DNA from: Sphingopyxis sp. LC81
GTDB taxonomy: Bacteria > Pseudomonadota > Alphaproteobacteria > Sphingomonadales > Sphingomonadaceae
Direction: 5' to 3'
Assembly (NCBI RefSeq): GCF_000756375.1
Contig: NZ_JNFD01000030.1
Coordinates: 1-64,000, forward strand
DNA: 64,000 bases
Shown here: positions 57,167 to 64,000 of the stretch, piece by piece
Numbering within the stretch: position 1 is the first letter of the stretch
Layout: each line of letters opens with the position of its first letter
Made by a program: the position numbers and the translations under genes
The notes under the pieces: generated by a model
The model's database searches: none
What the model was told of the DNA's origin: nothing
What the model saw: only the letters and a program-made list of their open reading frames with translations

Positions 57167-58429
57167 TCAGGGATCGAGCGGATCGGCCGGTTCGACATGG
57201 AACGCGACCGGGTCGGGTACGAAGCGCAGCGTGAAGCGATCGGGGCCTGGTGTCAGACGACCCGGCTGCACCCCCATTTCCTTCAGGTTGCGAAGCGCCA
57301 GTTCCTCGCCGCCGATATACTGGATCGTGCGATGGTCAGAGACGATCAGCGCCGGCCGATCCTCTGGAAAGCCGGCGGCGAGCAGAAGTCGCGCGCAGTT
57401 GCGCAGGTTGGTGGTGGTATGGCGCGCATGCGGCTCCATCAGGATGCGGTCGGCCGGAATGCCATATTGCGTGACCAGCAGGCGCTTCATCTCCACCGCT
57501 TCGTTGAACGGCGTGCGGTTGGGGTGCACATTGCCCCCTGATACGATGATGAAAGGGGCGAAACCGCGCGCGAACAGATCGGCCGCAATTGCCATGCGGA
57601 TATGCCCCATCACGCCCGTGCGCGATTGCACGTCTTCCGGCCCATGGCCGAACACCAGCAGCGCGGTATAGGGCTTTGCGCGCCAGTTCATCCTGGCGAC
57701 CGCCCGGGCCGTGTCGGCATTGTCGCCGCCCAGTAGCGGCCGGTAGCTGCCCGCCTCGATACGCTCGTTCATCTGGAGCAGGCCAACCGCGTAACGCAAC
57801 GACGGGTCGAAGAAAAGGTCATCGGCCTTGGCCTGCGCGGCTGTGGCGACGCCGTGCGTACTCAGCACATCGGCCATCTTGGGGTCGGCAATATTGAAGA
57901 TGATGGAGTCGATAACGGGATAACGCGGCGGTACCCCTTTGGCATAGACGGCAATGACCTGGTTCACCGCTGCCGCCGTTTCGGCCCAGGCCGTGGCGAC
58001 AAGATCCGCATCGGACAGTGCCGCATGGCCGGCGAAGCGCCCGGAAGCTCGCATTTGCCGCGTCACAAGCGCCTTGGCGCGCTTTTCATCGCTCATCATG
58101 AGCCGCAACCGCGCCTGCACCAGAGCGATGTCCGCCTCGGTCCATATCCACGCATCGGCCAGACATTGCGGAGACGGTACACAGGTGTTGTCCGGCACCC
58201 GCGCGGCGCGCGCGGCTGCAAGTTCAACCAGAACGGGATCGTCACGCAGCGCCTGCGCCCAACCTGGCGCCGTTCGCATCATTGCGAACAGCGGAAAAAT
58301 ACGGGTCGCCAGCGTGTCGGCAAAGGGTGATGCGTAGCCGGCGGGATCCTGCGCCGCCGCCATTCCCGGATGAAGGGACGAGGCGACGGCGAGGCAGATG
58401 CTCAAGGCTGTGGTGCGAATTGCGCGCAC
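57167..58429 (-). CDS. Exported YdcF/DUF218 family protein
   Basis: 420 residues from GTG 58429, with a signal peptide (cut near AAAQD). The DUF218 domain occupies about 245-400: YTALLVFGHGPEDVQ, then FIIVSGGNVHPNRTPFNEAVEMKRLL, YGIPADRILMEPHARHTTTNLRN, all typical. The N-terminal half (about 30-240) is a helical extension not found in the short YdcF proteins. Members include envelope factors SanA and ElyC; enzymatic activity is unknown. It starts two bases after the TonB-receptor stop, so the pair is coupled. Confidence 0.85.
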   Translation of the reverse strand: MRAIRTTALSICLAVASSLHPGMAAAQDPAGYASPFADTLATRIFPLFAMMRTAPGWAQALRDDPVLVELAAARAARVPDNTCVPSPQCLADAWIWTEADIALVQARLRLMMSDEKRAKALVTRQMRASGRFAGHAALSDADLVATAWAETAAAVNQVIAVYAKGVPPRYPVIDSIIFNIADPKMADVLSTHGVATAAQAKADDLFFDPSLRYAVGLLQMNERIEAGSYRPLLGGDNADTARAVARMNWRAKPYTALLVFGHGPEDVQSRTGVMGHIRMAIAADLFARGFAPFIIVSGGNVHPNRTPFNEAVEMKRLLVTQYGIPADRILMEPHARHTTTNLRNCARLLLAAGFPEDRPALIVSDHRTIQYIGGEELALRNLKEMGVQPGRLTPGPDRFTLRFVPDPVAFHVEPADPLDP

Positions 58430-58431
58430 CC

Positions 58432-60951
58432 TTACCAGCTGCGGCTGAGGATAAAGCGGAAGCTGCGGCCGAACAAAGGCCGTCCATAGATCGCATCGCT
58501 CGCGCCCTGACCGGCGAGCTGGTCGGTCCGCGGGTTCCCCTCGGTCAATCCCTTGGCGTTGGTTAGATTGTCACCAACCACCTGGAAGCGCCAGTTGCCA
58601 AAGCTCGCCGACGCGCTTGCGCCGAACGTTTGATAAGCGGGCAACGCCGTCAGGTTGAAAAGGTCGACATAGCGGCGGCCCACCCATTCGTAACGTCCTG
58701 CGATCTCGACTTCGCCTCCGCCGACCGGGAAACGGACAGACGGACGCACATTGCCGAAGAACTTGGCCTCGCGGATGATCTGGTTGCCGTTCACTGCGGT
58801 CGGATCGGCGCCCGACGTGTTCGCGAGATTGCGATATTGGGGGTCGGCCCAAGTGACCGAACCGGCCAGTTCAAACCAGCTCACCGGCTTGATCCGGCCG
58901 TCAACCTCGACACCTTTTGCGACAGCCTCGCCGATGAACGGCACGGGCTGGTCGTTGCGGCCGGTCACCGGGTTGAACGCGATGAACGTCGCGTTGAAAG
59001 GATCGAACTTGGTGTAAAAGCCGGTGACGTAGAGGTAGTGCGGGCCGAAGCTGGCCTTGACGCCCAGTTCATACTGCCGCGCCTTGGTTTTGATGATTGT
59101 AGGGGCGGTGCTGGATACCACGCCCATCTGGGGCGGCACTTCCAGGTTCGAAACGCGACCGTAAGTGCCGAAATTGTCCGTGAAGTCATAATTGACGCCG
59201 ACCGTCCAGTTGGTCGCCGAGGGTTTGAGCTTGTTCGAAACGATGGCCCCGCTGAAAGCACGGGTGGCATTGTCGGCCAGCGTCGTCGTATCGCCCAGAT
59301 CAGCGGCGGTCGACAACAGCGCAAAGCCTTCATAGTCATACCATTCCTTGCGGATGCCGCCGTCGACCCGAAGTCCGTCGGTAATTTCCCAAGTATCATT
59401 GGCGTAGACGGCGACCATCTTCGCATCGGCCTCGCCCTGGTTCAGCGTGGTGGTGTATCGCAACACGCCGTTCTGGGTGACCGAGCCGAGCACGGCGCCC
59501 GTCGCAGAATAGGCGACAAGATCGATCGTGCGAGGCTGGCTCTGCACTTCGATCAGCATGTCCTGATAGGCCTGCAAGAGCGTATTGCCATAAGCCGCCC
59601 CATAAACGCCTACGCGCACGTCATGGGTGCCCAAGCCGGTCTCGAACTTGCGGGTAACACTGAGATCGGCCTGCCCCGAATAAAAGTCCGATTCGGAAAC
59701 GCGATACTGGCCGGACATGATGAGGCCCGAAGCCGCGCCCGGATCATAAACGGTCGCGCCGTTGGTGCCGGCAACGGCATAGCCGAGCCGCGTCACATCA
59801 GCCCCGAAAGCGGTGCGAGCGGCAGTCAGATAGCTTGCCGCAAACGTGTTCGCGCTGACCGGGTTGGTGGTCGAATAGAAAGCGTCGAAGCTGCTCTTGC
59901 CTTTGGTGAATCCGCCCTTGACCGAAACCAGCCAATCATCGAAATCGCCTTCATATTGCAGGCCGACGTTGAAGAAGCGCATGTGCCGGCCATCGGCAAG
60001 ATCCCGGTTCAAACCCTGCAGAACGCCAGCACCATCGCGATATTTGACGTTGACGTTGCGCAGCGCCGGCGAGTTCAGCGTACCCTTATGATAATCGATA
60101 TAGGGATCGAGCGAGAGAGAGGGATTGCGCGGATCGGCGACCGGAATCGGAAGGTAGAAGATGTTGTGGTCGTTGGTATATTGCATCGATACCTTGACGA
60201 AGCCATTGTCGAGGTCGTGCTTCAGGTTGGCGCGGATCTGACCACCCTTGTCGCTGGGAAAGCCGCCGTCGCGATAGCCGTCATGCTGGCGCAGGAAGCC
60301 GCCAATGGCGAAATAGGTGCGCTCGCCGATCGGTCCCGACTGCATCGCGTCGAGCCGGTAGAGGCCGGTATCACCCAAGGTTAACTGGGCTTTGCCACGC
60401 GCATCGGGTCCACCCGACACGGTGATGTTATTGGCGATCGCTGCGGCGCTGCTGGCATAGATCGGCGCCGGACCGCCGCGCACGATTTCAACGCGCTCGG
60501 TCATCAGGTCAAAGCGGTTCATGCCTTCGCCGGAGTTGAAAAACACGCCGTCAATCTCATGATAGAGCGGCAGTCCGTCCTGCTGGAAGATCAGGTATCC
60601 GCGATCGGTAGGAATACCGCGGACGCGCGTGATGTTCTGCACTTCGCCGCCGGTCGCTTCGACCTGGATACCCGGAACGGTGCCGAGCAGATCGGCAAAA
60701 TTCTTGGGCGCGATCCGCTGGACTTCGTCTTGTCCAAGGGAGTTCACTGCATAGGATACATCGAACCGGCGCTGGGCGCGGGCGCTTCCCGTCACGACGA
60801 TGTCAGATTGCGCCGTCTCTTCTGCTTCCGTTTCCGGAGCAGCCGTTTGCGTTGCATCCTGTTCCGCAGCGATGCTGGGCATTGACCATGCGAGCGCGGT
60901 CAAAGAGGATAGCAGCGTCAGAGTGTAAGTCTTTTTATGTGCGAGTTGCAT
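58432..60951 (-). CDS. TonB-dependent receptor, first gene of operon with DUF218 and S1/P1 proteins
   Basis: 839 residues. Signal peptide (MQLAHKKTYTLTLLSSLTAL..., cut after SIAAE), TonB-box-like DIVVTGSARAQ, plug domain (about 65-180, QQDGLPLYHEIDGVFFN, GGPAPIYASSAAAIANN) and a barrel ending in the aromatic RFILSRSW. The plug sequence differs from the two other receptors in the window, which resemble each other more. Ligand unknown; the coupled secreted nuclease-like protein suggests a nucleotide or other phosphate-containing compound. Confidence 0.92.
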   Translation of the reverse strand: MQLAHKKTYTLTLLSSLTALAWSMPSIAAEQDATQTAAPETEAEETAQSDIVVTGSARAQRRFDVSYAVNSLGQDEVQRIAPKNFADLLGTVPGIQVEATGGEVQNITRVRGIPTDRGYLIFQQDGLPLYHEIDGVFFNSGEGMNRFDLMTERVEIVRGGPAPIYASSAAAIANNITVSGGPDARGKAQLTLGDTGLYRLDAMQSGPIGERTYFAIGGFLRQHDGYRDGGFPSDKGGQIRANLKHDLDNGFVKVSMQYTNDHNIFYLPIPVADPRNPSLSLDPYIDYHKGTLNSPALRNVNVKYRDGAGVLQGLNRDLADGRHMRFFNVGLQYEGDFDDWLVSVKGGFTKGKSSFDAFYSTTNPVSANTFAASYLTAARTAFGADVTRLGYAVAGTNGATVYDPGAASGLIMSGQYRVSESDFYSGQADLSVTRKFETGLGTHDVRVGVYGAAYGNTLLQAYQDMLIEVQSQPRTIDLVAYSATGAVLGSVTQNGVLRYTTTLNQGEADAKMVAVYANDTWEITDGLRVDGGIRKEWYDYEGFALLSTAADLGDTTTLADNATRAFSGAIVSNKLKPSATNWTVGVNYDFTDNFGTYGRVSNLEVPPQMGVVSSTAPTIIKTKARQYELGVKASFGPHYLYVTGFYTKFDPFNATFIAFNPVTGRNDQPVPFIGEAVAKGVEVDGRIKPVSWFELAGSVTWADPQYRNLANTSGADPTAVNGNQIIREAKFFGNVRPSVRFPVGGGEVEIAGRYEWVGRRYVDLFNLTALPAYQTFGASASASFGNWRFQVVGDNLTNAKGLTEGNPRTDQLAGQGASDAIYGRPLFGRSFRFILSRSW

Positions 60952-61028
60952 TGTCCGAGTCCCCTTGTGGAACTCGGCCGGTTAGGGGCGCTTCGCGTCA
61001 ATGTGGTTACACGCTGTCTATTCAGATC

Positions 61029-61056
61029 CTGACATGAGCGGAAATTTTCCTGTCAG
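61029..61056. promoter_or_regulatory. Inverted repeat upstream of the TonB-receptor operon
   Basis: CTGACA (61029-61034) and TGTCAG (61051-61056) flank a near-palindrome GGAAA-TTTTCC (61040-61050). The element is about 80-105 bases upstream of the receptor ATG (60951) and could be an operator. It is not a tandem Pho box. The remaining bases of the 60,952-61,204 gap show nothing I can name. Confidence 0.35.
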
Positions 61057-61204
61057 CGCATGCCTCGACGGATAGCGGGTTTCAGGAAAGTGCAAAGCGG
61101 GGCTGAGCGGCATAATTCAGGCGCAAAACGGTCACCAGCGCTTATCCCGAGAGCACGTGAGTTGAGTCAGGCGCGCCAATCCGGCGCTTGTCTGAAGGAT
61201 GCTT

Positions 61205-61426
61205 ATGATGACTTCGAAAGCCCCACCATTTCGCTATTTGCGTACACCCGAGGCTGCTCGGTTCCTCACCCTGTCACCGCGGACGATGGAGAAGCACCGG
61301 CTCTATGGGACCGGCCCGCGGTATCGAAAACTTGGCGGCCGCGTCGTCTACTCCATTCCGGATCTGCAGGATTGGGCAGATCAGAATATCCGTATCTGCT
61401 CATCCGATCACAGATCCGGCGCGTAA
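61205..61426 (+). CDS. AlpA-like helix-turn-helix protein (putative excisionase/regulator)
   Basis: 73 residues from ATG 61205, with AAGGA five bases upstream. The core FRYLRTPEAARFLTLSPRTMEKHRLYGTGPRYRKLGGRVVYSIPDLQDWADQ is the standard small HTH of the AlpA/MerR-like excisionase group. Such proteins sit next to integrases of integrative elements, where they control excision or start a transfer module. No integrase accompanies it here. It supports the mobile origin of the flanking DNA. A 27-base palindrome follows the stop. Confidence 0.82.
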   Translation: MMTSKAPPFRYLRTPEAARFLTLSPRTMEKHRLYGTGPRYRKLGGRVVYSIPDLQDWADQNIRICSSDHRSGA

Positions 61427-61436
61427 CTCTTAATCC

Positions 61437-61463
61437 CCGTGAGCATGGTCACCATGCTCACGG
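61437..61463. terminator. 27-base palindrome after the AlpA-like gene
   Basis: CCGTGAGCATGGT and ACCATGCTCACGG are perfect complements around a single C, 11 bases after the stop. No T-run follows, so it could be a terminator for either direction or a protein-binding site. Confidence 0.5.
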
Positions 61464-61845
61464 CTTGCGCATTCGTCGATCAGCAGTTCGTCCAATATGT
61501 CACCGAACCATAATTCGAGAACATCGAGCATCTGAGGACTGATCGTTACGACTTCCGGGAGATCGGCAACAACGGTCCATTCCTCGGCACCCCGCCGCCT
61601 GTGCGCCGGGCCATAATAATCGAGCAGGTCATATTCGTCACGGCAATGTCGCTGCGCACGGCGTGACCGTCGATGATCTGATACTTCCACTCCATCGCCG
61701 CAGAATAGAAAACGCGTCAGCATTGTCGATGGCAGGCTTCGGACACGGGAGCGAAACAGGAAGCTTGCAGGCGTAGAGCAGTAACGCGTTGGGTAACGAA
61801 TAGCCGCCATTCGGAGTAAAAATCGGACGGTTTGCAAAATTCCAT
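61464..61845 (-). pseudogene. Decayed coding region next to the AbiEi-like gene
   Basis: The minus strand shows protein-like pieces in more than one frame. A 42-codon stretch begins with an ATG overlapping the AbiEi-like stop (MEFCKPSDFYSEWRLFV..., 61845-61717) and ends at a TGA. After it, MEWKYQIIDGHAVRSDIAVT appears in one frame and EYDLLDYYGPAHRRRGAEEWTVVADLPEVV...ILDELLIDE in another. This looks like one or two small island genes broken by frameshifts. I do not recognise the family. An intact 135-codon frame (61837-61430) exists but its first half is not protein-like. Confidence 0.4.
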
Positions 61846-62195
61846 CACCGCGAAACGCGAACCTCTTCCGGCTTGGTCACGTTGGAAGCGAGATCGGTCG
61901 CAGCCCGATAGACACCGTAGCGCACGCGAACGAGGAGCCCTTCGTTGCACATCATGAGAGGATATTGCCGGGGAATGCCGATCGCTTCCAAATCCTTTGT
62001 CCGGACCGTTCCGCGCTGTTTCGCCAACTCAATCGCACGCTCGCGCAATGACAAACGAGGCTCCGGTTTCGAGGTCTCGGCGGCCTTGAAAGCTACCTTC
62101 GCTGGAGTACTCCCATGTTTTTGAGGCTTTTCAATGTCTTCCGACCACAGGTCCTCGTGACTATAGTCGCCGGGGAGCCATTTCTTTCCAGACAT
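61845..62195 (-). CDS. AbiEi-type winged-helix protein reading across the right attachment site
   Basis: 116 residues. The winged helix at about 50-97 (RERAIELAKQRGTVRTKDLEAIGIPRQYPLMMCNEGLLVRVRYGVYRA) matches the N-terminal domain of AbiEi antitoxins of type IV toxin-antitoxin systems, here without the usual C-terminal domain and without an AbiEii toxin gene. Residues 4-9 (KKWLPG) are encoded by the attachment core, and the start codon lies outside it in the flanking repeat. At copy 1 the same frame (from ATG 34708) ends after 9 codons at a TAG inside tRNA-Asn. Confidence 0.72.
   Translation of the reverse strand: MSGKKWLPGDYSHEDLWSEDIEKPQKHGSTPAKVAFKAAETSKPEPRLSLRERAIELAKQRGTVRTKDLEAIGIPRQYPLMMCNEGLLVRVRYGVYRAATDLASNVTKPEEVRVSR
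62170..62186 (+). other. Right attachment core (attR)
   Basis: CCGGGGAGCCATTTCTT, identical to 34683-34699, comprising the last 11 bases of tRNA-Asn and the next 6. The rest of the tRNA is not present to the left, as expected of the displaced 3' fragment at the far end of an integrated element. Confidence 0.8.
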
Positions 62196-62505
62196 ACGAA
62201 AGACTACGCCAAAGCACTCTGGCTTTGCGCGACGTTTGCCGACGGCACTCCCCCGTATTCCGGGGCAGCGATGAGAAGAGCCTCAACTCTTATCGCAGAG
62301 CAGAATATCGTAGGTCGCCCCGACACTGCAACGGGGAAATCGACTTCGCGTAGGCTAGCGAAGAAATACAAGCCATAGAGCCGCCTAGCGCGCCCGTGGA
62401 CACAGCAGCGTCGCCCTGTGGGGCTTCTCCGGTTACACTGGCGTAGCGTCCCAGGCCAACAAGCCGATGAACGACGTTCTGCTTTTGGCCGGTTGCGGAC
62501 TGTCC
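62181..62505 (+). repeat. Long direct repeat, copy 2 (after the right attachment core)
   Basis: About 325 bp collinear with 34694-35017, about 85-90% identical by eye with small insertions near 62,415 and 62,450. The similarity ends at the same motif in both copies (CGGACTGTCC). No reading frame is conserved. It fills the 324 bp gap between the AbiEi-like start and the HxlR stop. Confidence 0.85.
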
Positions 62506-62519
62506 AGCAAAAGCAGCCG

Positions 62520-63008
62520 TTAATCTGTCGGTGATCGCCTCCCCTCCCGCTCAGCAGCATAGCCCGATCCCATTGTGACCGCAGCATCCCGAGCGCCAAT
62601 GGGCTGGCTGCAACCATCGCAAGACACAGAGAGCGACACTTCATGGCCGCAGGCCTTGTGTCTTATTATTAACGCGGGTTCGTCATCAATATTGTGGACC
62701 CAGCGCTCGCCCCAAGTTTTGAGGCCCAAGAGCACGGGGTAGAGGCCGAGACCTTTTTCGGTCAGACGATACTCATAGCGCGCCGGCCGTTCACTGTAGA
62801 GTTTACGAGCAATGACGCCCTCTTGCTCCAGCGATTTCAGTCTCACCGAAAGCAGATGCGGCGACATGCCCGTCTGGATCTGCAGGTCGTCAAATCTTCG
62901 CCCGCCGAGGAAAAGCTCTCGCAGCACGAGGATCGTCCATCTTTCGCCGACAACCGCAAGCGCGCCTGCGATTGGGCAAAGCGTGTCGCCGACATTCGAC
63001 CAGGCCAT
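62520..63008 (-). CDS. HxlR-family winged-helix regulator
   Basis: 162 residues from ATG 63008 (GGGAGTCAAT upstream). The N terminus CPIAGALAVVGERWTILVLRELFLGGRRFDDLQIQTGMSPHLLSVRLKSLEQEGVI is a typical HxlR helix-turn-helix, with Cys16 in the position where some members sense redox or electrophiles. The C-terminal third (about 112-140) has His-Lys-x-Cys-Gly-His and Cys-Asp-Gly-Cys, a possible metal site. It is divergent from the MaoC gene and probably controls it through the palindrome at 63019. Confidence 0.9.
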   Translation of the reverse strand: MAWSNVGDTLCPIAGALAVVGERWTILVLRELFLGGRRFDDLQIQTGMSPHLLSVRLKSLEQEGVIARKLYSERPARYEYRLTEKGLGLYPVLLGLKTWGERWVHNIDDEPALIIRHKACGHEVSLSVSCDGCSQPIGARDAAVTMGSGYAAEREGRRSPTD

Positions 63009-63018
63009 ATTGACTCCC

Positions 63019-63031
63019 TTCAATTATTGAA
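63019..63031. promoter_or_regulatory. Palindromic operator candidate between hxlR-type and maoC-type genes
   Basis: TTCAAT-T-ATTGAA is a perfect palindrome in the 64 bp divergent gap. Its position close to both starts fits autoregulation by the HxlR protein together with control of the MaoC/MerB-like pair. Confidence 0.5.
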
Positions 63032-63072
63032 GCTACCATATGCGACGCCGACGGTAGGCTCAAGGAGTATTT

Positions 63073-63600
63073 ATGACGGACCATGCTGGCGGGATCAGCG
63101 GGCGAGCACCTTTCTGGGATGACCTTGCGCCCGGATACTCCGTGGAAACCGGGGAAGCGGTTATCTCAGCGGAAGCGCTTCATGCGTTTGCCGCCGAATA
63201 TGACCCTCAGCCACAGCACTTGGACGCAACCGCCGCCGGGCGAACGATATTAGGACAGGTCGTCGCGAGCGGTTGGCAAACCTTAGCAATGACGATGCGT
63301 CTCGTGGTCGATGCAAGGCTGCTTGGAGATACTCCGATAATCGCAGCCGAGTTCGGACGGACTCGCTTTCACGGCCCCGTGCGCGCCGGCGACCGGATCA
63401 AGGCCGACGCCAAGATTCTGAGTATTCGTCCGATGACATCACGCGACGATCGCGGATTTCTCGATATCGAGGTCGTGACGAGCACGACTGCGGGCACGGC
63501 GCTCATCACACAGCTCTGGACTCTCGTTGTACCACGCCGGCCCAAGCCGAACGGACCGACGAAACCGCTCGTTTCAAACCAGGAAGGACAATCATGCTGA
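63073..63600 (+). CDS. MaoC family dehydratase (hot-dog fold)
   Basis: 175 residues, starting after CAAGGAGTATTT. The hydratase-2 dyad is Asp44 and His49 in YDPQPQHLD, followed by ILGQVVASGWQTLAMTMRLVVD and the FHGPVRAGDRIKADAKIL strand. MaoC-like enzymes hydrate enoyl-CoA esters; the substrate here is unknown. Its stop overlaps the frame of the next gene, whose ATG is at 63594, so the two are coupled. Confidence 0.88.
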   Translation: MTDHAGGISGRAPFWDDLAPGYSVETGEAVISAEALHAFAAEYDPQPQHLDATAAGRTILGQVVASGWQTLAMTMRLVVDARLLGDTPIIAAEFGRTRFHGPVRAGDRIKADAKILSIRPMTSRDDRGFLDIEVVTSTTAGTALITQLWTLVVPRRPKPNGPTKPLVSNQEGQSC

Positions 63601-64000
63601 CCCCTGAACAATTGCAGGTGAGGACCGAACTGACGCGCGCTGTCGCCGAGCTGGGCCATGCGCCTAGTAACGCCGACTTGGCGGAGCGTGCCGGCCTCCC
63701 CGTTCCGGTCGTTGAAGCGGCGCTTCACGCACTGCACGAAGCCCATGCGCTGCTTCTTCATCCGGGAAAGACCGAACCTTGGGCCGTCCACCCGTTCGCC
63801 CTGTCGCCCGGCTCCTGCTGGGTCGAGACTGGAGACAAGGGTTACTGGGCGAACTGCGTATATTGCGGCTTCGGGATCGCGGCCGCCCTAGACGAGGATG
63901 CCACGATCTATACGCGCATCGGTGGCGAACGTGAGCCTGTAGAAATCCATGTCCGCAATGGCGAACTCGTCGAGCGGGACCTGCTGTTCCACCTCTCAAC
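63594..64000 (+). CDS. MerB-like (alkylmercury lyase fold) protein, 3' truncated by window edge
   Basis: The frame is open from ATG 63594 (AGGAAGGACAATC upstream) to the window end, 135 codons. Residues 1-60 form a winged helix (TELTRAVAELGHAPSNADLAERAGLPVPVVEAALHALHEA), as at the MerB N terminus. The rest has the MerB-like HPFALSPGSCWV and then GYWANCVYCGFGIAAALD. Cys88 lies where MerB has its first catalytic Cys, but Cys91 replaces the catalytic Asp, so organomercury cleavage is doubtful. Many MerB-like proteins are of unknown function. It overlaps the MaoC gene by 7 bases. Confidence 0.7.
   Translation, partial: MLTPEQLQVRTELTRAVAELGHAPSNADLAERAGLPVPVVEAALHALHEAHALLLHPGKTEPWAVHPFALSPGSCWVETGDKGYWANCVYCGFGIAAALDEDATIYTRIGGEREPVEIHVRNGELVERDLLFHLS

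Noticed and set aside
61029..61056. A Pho box upstream of the third TonB receptor
   Set aside because: CTGACA and TGTCAG are inverted, not tandem, and the spacing does not fit an alphaproteobacterial Pho box; kept only as an operator candidate.
61845..62195. A complete AbiE toxin-antitoxin system
   Set aside because: Only the antitoxin-type winged helix is present; no AbiEii nucleotidyltransferase gene follows, and the downstream region is decayed.
62204..62644. 146-codon frame on the minus strand in long repeat copy 2
   Set aside because: It spans the repeat and the end of the HxlR gene, and the peptide has no match to copy 1 in the same frame.

Overview
The window looks like a chromosome segment of a GC-rich alphaproteobacterium of the order Sphingomonadales, most like Sphingopyxis. 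The reasons are the gene repertoire, a dnaG-rpoD pair, several large TonB-dependent receptors, and an abundant short palindromic repeat built on the core TCGAGCGAAGTCGAG. The genus is an inference; no database was searched.

Positions 1-34,535 are ordinary core chromosome. They hold a TPM-domain pair, a Nudix hydrolase, a rhomboid protease, greA, and carA and carB with a 74-codon gene between them. Next come a YqeY-like protein, a GIY-YIG protein, dnaG-rpoD with a strong terminator, and a lone pspC behind a textbook sigma-54 promoter. A MoxR ATPase and its CoxE-like VWA partner follow, then a soluble chemotaxis receptor, an Amj-type lipid II flippase with a DUF817 protein, an M24 peptidase, a NamZ-like muramidase, and tyrS. 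The block ends with PilZ, recG, sdhE-mfd, an EAL protein, moaA and nadK.

At 34,619-34,693 lies tRNA-Asn(GTT). Its last 17 bases (with flank) are repeated at 62,170-62,186. In both places a further ~320 bp of similar sequence follows. I read 34,683-62,186 as a genomic island of about 27.5 kb in the tRNA gene, probably one unit of a tandem array. No integrase is visible.

The island's main cargo is a seven-gene, one-strand operon (46,963 down to 35,116) with a divergent LysR regulator. It encodes an iron-type alcohol dehydrogenase, phosphonoacetate hydrolase (PhnA), phosphonoacetaldehyde dehydrogenase (PhnY), an organophosphate-antiporter-type transporter, a TonB receptor, a secreted phosphodiesterase-family enzyme and acetyl-CoA synthetase. 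The usual entry enzymes for 2-aminoethylphosphonate (PhnW, PhnX) are absent. This suggests a route from a phosphonate alcohol such as 2-hydroxyethylphosphonate, through phosphonoacetaldehyde and phosphonoacetate, to acetate plus phosphate and then acetyl-CoA. The outer-membrane receptor and the secreted esterase would release and import the substrate. This is the best candidate for an undescribed system here.

The rest of the island holds an MFS/TonB-receptor pair and a nicotinamide salvage locus (NadV, NadM-Nudix, divergent NrtR, palindromic operator). It also holds an operon of TonB receptor, DUF218 protein and S1/P1-nuclease-like protein, then an AlpA-like small protein, a decayed stretch, and an AbiEi-type winged-helix gene that reads across the right attachment site. 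Beyond the island are an HxlR regulator, a MaoC hydratase and the start of a MerB-like gene cut by the window edge. No rRNA, CRISPR array or prophage was seen.
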